The notes below the pieces were generated by a model. It was not told the origin of the DNA. It searched no databases and was given only the letters and a program-made list of their open reading frames with translations. The translations under genes were made by a program, and so were the position numbers. A stretch of 64,000 bases of DNA from Corynespora cassiicola (Eukaryota > Ascomycota > Dothideomycetes > Pleosporales > Corynesporascaceae): assembly GCA_022059125.1 (NCBI GenBank), contig JAEUWY010000005.1:2542001-2606000 (forward strand). Reading direction: 5' to 3'. This document shows positions 55,352 to 64,000 of the stretch, piece after piece; the stretch's first letter is position 1, and the number at the start of each line of letters is the position of its first letter.

Positions 55352-58300
55352 CGGCGACAGCGGCGCGTCGCCGCAGGACGCTGCCCTCGCGAAGCCCGCG
55401 TCGCCCGCTGCATCGTCGTCGAGCTCCGCAGCCTCGTCCTTCCGCAACGTCTCTGCCTGCAACAGGTACCTACTCGCCCGCCTCACTCCCACTTCCCACT
55501 TCCCACTTCCCCTTCCCCCTCCCCCCCGCGCACTGTTCGTCCCGCCGACCTAACCCGCGAGAAAAAACAAAGGTGCCGCCTGAGGAAGAACCGCTGCGAC
55601 CAGCGCCTACCGTCGTGCGCATCGTGCGATAAAGCCGCCGTCAAGTGTGTCGGCTACGACCCCATCACCAAGCGCGAGATCCCTCGCAGGTGCGTCTGCC
55701 CTCCCTCTCCTCCCTCCCTCCACCTCCCCCTTCCCCGAGCTCGAGCTCGAGCTTGACCTTGAGCTTGAGCTCGCGCAGAGCAGCGCAAAACAACCGCGCC
55801 AGTTGGCACACTGTGGAGCGCGCGCCCGTTTCAGCACAGCCCACAGCTGGCCTCAGCTACTGACCGGTGCCCCCAGCTACGTCTACTACCTGGAAACGCG
55901 CGTGGCCTATCTTGAGTCGCTGCTCCAGGACAACTCCATCGCCTTCGCCCCCGCCGAGGACTTCAACCCGAGCCACTCTGGTGCCAATGGGCCCTCGGCA
56001 AACAGACCGCCGTCCGCAGCGACATCAACAGCACCCGGTGCCGCCGCCGCTGCAGGCTCGGGGCCGCAGCAGCGCAATGGCACCTCAAAAACACCCCAGG
56101 CCCTGACCAAGGAGGACCACGAGAAATACGACCGCGAGAAGCTGACCAAGCTGGTGTCGAACATTGGCATGGTGTCGGTGCAGGGAGCGAGCGACCCCCG
56201 CTTCCTGGGATCGACATCGGGCATCTCGTTTGCAAGAGTAGTGTTCGCGGCGGTGAAGAGCTCCGTGTCGGGCTCATCCTCTGAGCGCGGTAGCGTGAGA
56301 GGGAGCAAGTCGGTGACGGGTAATGTGGCAGATGGCGGCAGCGGCACGTCGATGCGTGATTCCTTCTTCGGGCTCCACACCAAACCCGCCATTCGACAGG
56401 CCCCCTTCCCAGACAGAGACCTGGGCACGCGCCTGGTCGAGCTGTACTTTGAGCACGCGAACCCACAAATCCCCATCCTGCACCGCGGCGAGTTCATGGA
56501 AATGTTTGAGCGCGTCTATGCGTCGGGTGAGCGGCACAGGACCTCGCGGGAGTCATACATGCTCAACATTGTCTTCGCCATTGGCGCAGGCATCATCATG
56601 GGCAGCTCAGACTCGTCCGACTCGCCGGGCTCGGATGCTGCTGCGTCCCCCACCAAGTCCAGGTCCTCGCCGCCCAGCAGCAAGAAGCGGCGGCTGGCAG
56701 GCCACCAGCACCAGCCCGAGGAGTATCACGCGTCTGCCATTGTGCACCTTGAAAATTTTCTCGGATCCACTCCCGCTGCAGACCGACCAGACGGCTTCGG
56801 CGGAGGCCTCGAGGAGCTGCAGGCCGTGCTGTTGCTTGCCGGTTTCGCCCTCCTGAGACCCGTCGCGCCTGGCTTATGGTACATTGTTGGCGTGGCCGTA
56901 AGGCTGGGCGTCGACCTCGGTTTGCATTACGAGGACGGCGTGGGCATCGACGGCTCGGGATCGGAAGACCAGTCGTATGGGAGGCCGGACCCGACAGACG
57001 GGGACGGCTCCGGGGCTGCCAACAGCTCCAAAATCGATGCAAAGGAGAGGGGCCGGCGGCAATGGGTCAGAGACCTCCGCCGTCGCCTGTGGTGGTGTGT
57101 CTACTCCCTTGACAGGCTCGTGAGCACTTGCGTGGGCCGACCCTTTGGAATCACGGATCAGGTGGTCACGACCGAGTTTCCGTCCATGCTCGATGATCGT
57201 TTCATCACAAAGGAAGGCTTCATTGAGCCGCGGGAGCATGAAGCCCGCCCGACCTATAAGGTGGTCGCGCACCATTATTTCCGGCTAAGGCTTCTGCAGT
57301 CAGAGATCCTCCAAGTTCTACAACATCGCCAGGCGCAGCAGGCAAGGGCGAGCGGGGCGAACCAGGGTAATGACTTCATGCACACGAAGCTGCCGTCGCC
57401 CTTTCTCGCAAATTTCTCTTCGTTCCGTGAATGGCGACAGGACATTGACAGGCGCCTGCTAGAGTGGAAGGATTCTGCGCCCACGCAGCTCGATGCGGGC
57501 GTGCAGTTTTCTCCGCTCTTCTTGGAACTCAATTATTGGCAGGCCGTTATCATGCTCTACCGCCAGAGCCTAGTGGTCCCGTCGGGGCTGGCTAGGGAAT
57601 TAGCAAATACCGACACCGATGTCGGGAGCCCCTCCACTGTAAACATCGAGGAGAGGGAGGACGAAGAAATCATATTCCTAAAGGTTGCCGAAGCTGGGCA
57701 AAAGGTCCTGAAACTCTACCGGCAGTTGCATCGCGTGCATCTCGTAAACTATACCTTCCTAGCTACCCATCACCTGTTCATGGCCGGTCAGTAGTACCCT
57801 TGTCAGGTCGCAAAAAAGCAAAAAAACCAACTAACTTTTTAGGCATCTCCTTCCTGTATGCCGTGTGGCATTCGGTAAGCGTGCGCAGCCATTTGGTAAG
57901 CCCCCCCCTCCTTCGTCTCTAGTGTTGTGCTACTCGAGTGCATGGTGACGGAACTCTGACACTGGCAGTCCCTCGACGACGTCGACTTTACCGTACTTGC
58001 CGCAACATCCGTCTTGGGCGATCTAATCGAGAAGTGCCCACCAGCAGAAGCATGCCGTGATGCGTTTGACAGGATGAGTAAGGCGACGATTCAGATGTGC
58101 ATGTCGACGACGGGATTTGGCCCGCAGGCCCTCCGTGCACTGCCGCAGACGCAGGCTCCAATGCACCCGTCGCATTCACCTAGTACGACGTATACGTCTG
58201 TGTCGGATATAGACGCACGGTCGGACGCTGAGCTGACTGGGTTCCCTCTTAGCAACAATTATTTCCAGCAAACGAGACGGCCAGTTCCCCGCTTTGACAT

Positions 58301-58922
58301 GAACCTCAAGGATCTTTTCTCCGACGACGAAACAGACAAACGCTCGTTTAGTCGCATCTCGAACCAAATTAGCAGCATGCGACCTCCGCCGCCGCCAATC
58401 AAGCAAGAACGGGCCACACATCAGATGCAGGCCTTCAGCGCCGACCTGAAGATGTCTCCGCAGCTGCGAAATCCACAGCAACAACAGAGTTTCAGCTTCG
58501 ACGCCGCCAACAACATCAGGCCACCGCAGACAATGCCCTCGCCCCAACAAATGCAACAGCACCAGCAGCAGCAACAGCAAGGGTTCGCGACCCCAGCTTC
58601 GTCGTCCCTCTCCCCACCCATGTCCCAGGCCCAGATGCCGCCTTCCTCGTATCAGCTCTCGACTCAGCTTCCCTACAGCACCTTTGCGCAGAACGTCCAG
58701 TCCTACCCTGATCTGGGCTTCTCGGACCTCGACTTTTTGGACAGCTTCCCCGTGCAGGGCACGAGTGGTACCATGAACACGAGCAGTGATACGGCGGGCG
58801 GGCTGTCCGATTTGGGCTTCGGCATGGGCTTTGGCGACGGCACGCATGACTGGAGCGATGGCAATGGGTTCGATCTGTTTGATGGCTTCTTCTTTGGCCC
58901 GGGGGGAACGGGCGGGATGTAG
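55311..58922 (+). CDS. Zn2Cys6 transcription factor, Ppr1-type DNA-binding head
   Basis: Join 55311-55465, 55573-55689, 55877-57786, 57843-57895, 57969-58922 gives 1,062 aa. The binuclear zinc cluster is intact: C50-x2-C53-x6-C60-x6-C67-x2-C70-x6-C77, split by the first intron. A linker, GYDPITKREIPRSYVYYLET, and a coiled coil follow, as in Ppr1/UaY-like regulators, which bind inverted CGG half-sites as dimers. The fungal_trans middle-homology region spans about 270-640, with LYFEHANPQIPILHRGEF and RRRLWWCVYSLDRLVSTCVG. Another conserved block is LSLDDVDFTVLAATSVLGDL. The C-terminal ~300 residues are Gln/Pro/Met-rich with acidic FDLFDG-type endings (activation region) and an IKQE SUMO-consensus near 888. 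The target pathway is unknown; Ppr1 resemblance covers the DNA-binding head only. An alternative donor at 57875 would drop seven residues in frame. Confidence 0.87.
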
Positions 58923-61900
58923 ATCCCGCTTTGTCGGGGGGGTGCAGGGGTGGAGGGGTGGTATGTGGGGTGAAGAGCAGCGGTTGTCGGCGGCTTCCGG
59001 AAGGTGGCTAGCTCGAATGTGGGAGGTGAGGATGGGAGGCGCGTGGGTGTACGATAGGCATGATTTCATGATGTTGATGTAGATGACGGCCTTTAATGTA
59101 GGGTTGGGAGCTACAAGCTGCGGATTGGGTCGGATGCGTTCTTTGGGGGTGGGTTATGTGGGTATGCTAGACGGGTGCGCGGTGTAAGTAGTAGACAGCA
59201 CGGGTTTACGAAGCGGGTGGTGACGAGACGAAAAAAAATTACATCTGGGTTGGTCAAGGTATGCTAAGGTACGATATTCCTTGTGCGAGATGGAAACCAT
59301 GCGCTGGTGAGTAGAGCGCGAATGTTAATTGAAGCTCATGAGTTGTATGCGGGTGCGACACGACCTTGTGCGACATAGAGCGCGTAGATAGAATCTCTAC
59401 CTCTACCTCTACCTCTACCACGACGCAACCTACCTTGGCACCCGTCTACCCTCCACATCATCTCCGTCGGGACTCGACGGTGCCGATACACTTCATGCCT
59501 TTCCATCTCCGCACCCCTCCCCCCTTTCAAGATCGCATTCATCGCATCGCATCGCATCACCTCGGTCTCGCTGTACATCCACGCCACACATCCGACACTC
59601 CCTCACTCACCACACACACACACGCACGTGCCCACCTTCCCTTTCCCACCTACCTACCCTAGGTAGGCAGGCCCCCGCGCAACCCCAGAAAGACACGCTT
59701 CCCCAGCCCAAAACCCCGCAGGGAGACAGCTGTCGGACAAGAACAAGAACAAGACAAGACACGGAGCGGACGTACGTAGGCGATGCGCGAAATAGCGGTT
59801 ACGAAAAGGCAGGCCGAGGAACCCGCTCGGGGACTTGTAGCACGGCGAGAGCGCGGGACGACACACACACATACACACATATACACATGGTTGCCCGGCC
59901 GGCCGGACGCGAGATGGGGGATCAGGAAGAAGGGATGGCAAAGGAAGGGGAGCGGAGGGATTCCGTGTCAGTCAGTCAGTCAGTCAGGCATCCACGCCAG
60001 GCCAAACTGTCACTGTCAGTGTCAAGCGAGCGTCTCAAACGGCGGCGGCGTGGCCGCGGCGGTGGCCGGTGGCCGGGGGAAGGGATCCATGGCGTGGGCA
60101 TGGGCATGGCGGATTCGACTTGAGGGGTCGCGAGCTCGAGATTGCGGGAAGCGGGTGGAGACTCCGGGGCTCTACATGATTGGCCTGCGGAAGTTCGGAG
60201 CGCACGCGCGCGCGCGTGTGTAAAAGTCGAAGGTTTTACTGGGGGTTCTGCACGCGCTGTCCTGGGTTTGGACGACGGAGGGAGGGAGGGAATGTATTCT
60301 TGGGTTTTGGGCTGAGGGCGAGGGCGAGGGAGGACTCTCAGCTGGGTTCAGAGGTGGAGGCGGGAGTGGGGTTGTGGATGGATTGGAGGGATGGAAGGGG
60401 GAGCGCTTCTGTGCCGTGGGTGGTGCTGCGGGTTTGGAGACGGGGAGCTGATGTGATGGCGATGGGGGTGTGTGGCCAATGTGGACGTAGGGCTGGGGGG
60501 GTGGTCCAGAGTCGCAGGCTCGCGAAGAGATTGGGAAAAAGCATGGCCGATGGGATCGCGACGAACGGAGGGCCAAAAAAAAAAAAAACAGACAGAGGAG
60601 GTCTGGCTAGGTAGTGGGGATCTAGGTCTCGCCTCGATGTTGCCGCCTTCTCCGATGAGGACGACGAAGGAAGACGTTTTTTTTTTCCCCTCCTTGCCTG
60701 GCCTGCTCCTTTTTTTTTTCCTTTCTTTCCCCAGCGTTTCAGGCGGAACATTCCTTGTGATGCGCAATGCACGACGCACGCATCCTTACGCTTCCAACGT
60801 CGAAAAGCAAACGCAAAAAGGTCCAGGGTCGGTGGCCGGGGATCAGGGATCCAGTTGTCGTCATGTATGGGGGTGGTGACGGGGGGGTGGGGATGAGAGA
60901 AAGACTGGGACTGGGTGGGCTGCGCGCGAGGAATAGGAAAGTTACCGTGAACCCGGGGTATTCTTTTCCTCTTGGTGCGGCATGACCTAGATGGGGGGAT
61001 GCATGCGAGATGGCAAAAAGTAAAATGGCAAAGGAGGGCAGAGGGAAAAGAAAATAAAACACAGGAGGAAGGGAGCGGTGCATTGCACCAGTCGGTACCG
61101 GCCTTTGCTCGCAATGGGGCATGGGGGCACATGGGGCTGTGGAAAAAGAAATGTCGCAATCATGCTGTATGAAGTAATCCGGAAGGTTATTCGGCGCGGC
61201 CAGATGCCAGGCCAGCTGAGCCCGCCGTCTTCAAGTTTGGTTCGGATGGAAAAGGGTGCGGGCAGATGACGCTGCATCGTCGGTCCAGATGGGCAAAGTT
61301 TGGTACTGGAGGGTGGGTTGTAGATCTAGGGTTCGGTTCATCACAGCAGAGCCTCGCTGGCCCGGGGCCTCCGGGATGGGCCAAGTGCGGTTCACGGCTT
61401 GGGTCTGGCTCCAGTGTGGGGTCAAGTCGAGGGAGCCTCATACACAGCCTCGGCCACGATGGTTGCTTTTTGGGGCTGGCAAAACTTCGTATCGGCGGGT
61501 CGGCAGCGGTCTTTCTGCGGAGATGGCATGCCCACGCTCCGCGGATTTTCAACGGGAGAAGCCCTTTGCAAACTCGGTCTATTGCCCATGGCGGTGGCTA
61601 TCTTGGTGTGTGTGGGCGCGGCGTGACTGCATCCGGCGCCCTCGAGACTTTGCTTTTCGCTCCTCCATTGCCGCTTTCGAGCGGCGATGCCTGGCCGCGG
61701 CGGTGGGGAGGTAGGGAACGAGAACAGACTCTTGCTCGATCCATGTGTCCAGGCGTCGACAATCCCGTTCCCTTGGTTTCTTTCTCCGGCCTGGCATCCC
61801 CGCTCCAACAACGCTCTCTTGCCGCAGCCGCCATGTCGTTGTTCCTTTTACCTGTCTATCCAAATCACCCCATATCACCCCATCCCAGAATCTCTGCAAG

Positions 61901-63582
61901 AGGCTGCTTGTGGAATCACACATGGCTGTTCTCAGATCGAGATCTCGAGATCCCGATCTCGTATCTCCGTCATGGAGAAAAGGATCTTGGTTGCAGTGGT
62001 GCTCCAATGTACATGTCTGTCGATCACTTGCGCCCATTCATTGCGCTCACGAGGTCGTCACCAATCCCGAGCCCTAGATTCGCAAAGGATGGAGATTTCC
62101 TATTCTAAGACGTGAGACGCTCCAGAAAGTGGAGAGCATAGAAGGGGCAGCTTGTTTGCTTCTTCTCCTGCTCAGCACTTGACAATGGCGGTGAGGACAA
62201 TGGGTCTGAGAACCCACGATCACGAGTCTCGTGTACAAGACCATGTACCAATGCACGCCGTTGGCCTCTTTTGAGCTTGAGCACGGGTACATAGGGCTTG
62301 TACCACCTGTGTATACCACCTTTCACGTGTGTTTACGCATCAAACTTGCTTTTTCTTTTCCCATCTCCATGCACCATGCGACTCTGATGCAGAATACGTA
62401 GCTGGGGTGCGTAACGCGACATGGATTTCCGCACCTGCATATGTGCGTCTATTGGCTCCTCTGATCAGTAATTACATGGGCCTGTTCTTTTCCCTTCTTC
62501 CTTTAGATATGCGGTGGTTACTGCTTTTTGTCTGGGAAATACGGGGGCGTTGCACAATCCTTGGTCGCACATTTGCGGGCTCACAAGGAACATAAAACAA
62601 CTGCCACGCCCAGCGAAGAAAAAGCAAGGCCAGCTTGCATGAAGGCTTGTGGACGTTATTCTCTCGCCTCGACATGCCTCGTATCTGCAAGGCTGTTTTT
62701 TACCAGTTGTTGTTTTCTCCATGCATGTCTCTCTGTACAAGGTCCCTCCCTGTTTCAGCCAACATACAGGTAAACTTCCTTATCCCGAGTCCCAACAGGG
62801 AATCGAAGCCGCCTTTTCTTTCCGACCCGGCCAGTGTGGCCTTCTCTTTTGCCGAACCTGCAGCCTTTTTACCGACCCTGGGCGTGCGCCTCACCTGTGT
62901 AGTCTTGAGCCTAGGTGCTGATGATTTGCAGGCTACAAGTGCCGGCCTTTCGGCATATTTCCCTGGGTACGGGCTACCAAGCTTACCGACCCTGGCCCCC
63001 GTTCAACACAATAAAACTTGCGCGGGATGCATTTGTCTTGCCGTGATGCGCAATGTGTCGGTGAAGAAGAGGGTTTGGATATTGAGCACGTGCATTGGCG
63101 TAAATGGCCAGCCGTGTACGCGCATGGACAGCGCGCGCGCCCATCTGCCTCGCAAGATTGGCTTGTCGGAAGCACGTAGACGCACGGGGGCCGGGGGGGG
63201 GGTTGCGACCTGGGGCGAGCGAAATGCGAGCACATGACTTAGCGATGCGACGATGGTGTTGCTGGGTTCGCCGTAGCGGCTGTAAACATGCGCAGAAGCG
63301 GTGAGAGCATCGTGGTGCGGGATAGACGCGGATGCTATCTTAGGCTCCGAGTACGACGGAAGAGCGCGGATGCTGCGGTGAAGTCAGGACGAAATTCGGT
63401 GGTTTATGTTAGGATTGTCGACGATTTAGACATTTTCAGGGATGGGATTTCCGGGGAATGTTTAAGACGAGTGGGCCTATTCCCCGTGTTCTATCTGGAC
63501 GGGGGGTGTGCCGGATCTTTCTCCGCTTCAGTCAACTTCGGGCCTTTAACAGGTCGATCCAGAACTTAGGAAAAACATACTG
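58923..63582. other. 4.7 kb intergenic region, no gene supported
   Basis: The 3' flank of the Zn2Cys6 gene is followed by repeat-rich sequence. It contains (CTCTAC)4 at about 59395-59419, a GTCA tetranucleotide run near 59967-59987, A14 and T-runs at 60.57-60.72 kb, and a 12-bp palindrome TCGAGATCTCGA at 61937-61948. Longer open frames (e.g. 61266-62108 +) show no domain, no introns pattern and overlap others. Nothing here is claimed as coding. Confidence 0.45.
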
Positions 63583-63850
63583 TTAGCGGTATTTTGGATA
63601 GACAATCTTGAGCTTATCATGCTGACTCAAAGGATCTTTGTCATGCATGAATTCTAGACCTCTTTTAAAAATATCCTCTACGAGTGCTTGCGTATGCTTC
63701 GCGAACACGGTGTAGCAGTTTGACTAGAGCGCTCTAAGTCACATACCCTTTATGATATTCTCTATAGGAAACAAGAACCTCGAAGTATTGCTGCACAGTT
63801 ATTGAATGGAAGTTTCGTTGCTCTCGCAAGAGTATTTTTTTACAGGGGAA
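63583..63850 (-). other. two coding-like fragments at the AT-rich right edge
   Basis: On the minus strand, about 63734-63850 is open, with HSITVQQYFEVLVSYREY. In another frame, 63583-63723 is open, with VFAKHTQALVEDIFKRGLEF and ending KIVYPKYR then stop. Composition is protein-like and AT-rich, unlike the preceding noncoding DNA. I could not find an intron that joins them in frame. They may be the 3' end of a gene beyond the window, or a broken relic. No family recognised. Confidence 0.25.
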
Positions 63851-64000
63851 AAAATGTATTCTGTTTGAGATAGCAGAACCTGACAAGCACAAAAGGTGTT
63901 ACCTCTAGCAGTTGACTACAGTAGGCATTTTCAAAAAGTACTTTGGTGGGAAAAGATCGTACATCCAATCTAGGGCACAAATTTATAGGTCTAAATTCGT

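Noticed and set aside
61937..61948. 12-bp palindrome TCGAGATCTCGA
   Set aside because: Perfect but isolated in noncoding DNA; noted only as a repeat, not as a site with a function.
59783..62115. Several 130-280 codon frames on both strands (e.g. 61266-62108 +, 60338-61159 -)
   Set aside because: Mutually overlapping, no recognisable motif, repeat-rich DNA; no intron signals linking them.
1..64000. tRNA, rRNA, CRISPR arrays, bacterial operators or insertion sequences
   Set aside because: No cloverleaf with matching B-box, no spaced direct-repeat array and no transposase with terminal repeats could be recognised by eye; a tRNAscan or repeat search could still find what I missed.

Overview
The window is nuclear DNA of a filamentous ascomycete (Pezizomycotina; Dothideomycetes is my best guess, not proven). 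Genes are split by many 46-70 bp introns with GTAAGT-like donors, CTAAC/CTGAC branch sites and CAG acceptors. Several products are typical of filamentous fungi: a Zn2Cys6 regulator, a fungal rhodopsin-domain 7-TM protein, a NACHT/TPR STAND protein and an exon-junction-complex Btz protein. I rebuilt intron-exon structures by hand; each join listed keeps the reading frame and gives a family-like protein.

Left block (1-17 kb): an allantoate/anion-cation symporter MFS permease (+); SLY1, the ER-Golgi Sec1/Munc18 protein (-); divergent from it a large Q-rich PNUTS/Ppn1-like PP1-binding protein (+); then a Btz/CASC3-like protein (+). These are mostly housekeeping genes for membrane traffic and RNA biology.

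Middle block (17-31 kb) is the most unusual. A 2,063-residue STAND NTPase with a long TPR array (+) is followed by a visibly AT-richer segment. That segment holds a pseudo-caspase (-), whose catalytic His and Cys positions are Leu and Asn, and a divergently transcribed polytopic membrane protein (+) with no family I recognise. The two share a 599 bp promoter. I flag the pair, possibly with the neighbouring STAND gene, as the best candidate for an undescribed (recognition or cell-death type) system; this is inference from architecture only.

Right block (31-64 kb): a multi-TM protein of unknown function (-); reticulon RTN1 (-); a rhodopsin-domain 7-TM receptor-like protein with three acidic-dileucine motifs in its tail (+); a JmjC/JMJD5-like oxygenase (+); a degenerate vWA-like protein (-); an FTS/AKTIP-like catalytically dead E2 (-); a second MFS transporter (+); and a Ppr1-type Zn2Cys6 regulator (+). 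Between them lie long GC-rich, gene-poor stretches (35.4-39.3, 48.0-52.0 and 58.9-63.6 kb) full of short tandem repeats. The last 400 bp turn AT-rich again and hold two coding-like fragments.

The strongest sequence-level curiosities are a 2-nt microexon (or twin intron) required to make SLY1's conserved N-terminus, and a 119-nt RTN1 intron that reads as a donor-interrupted stwintron.
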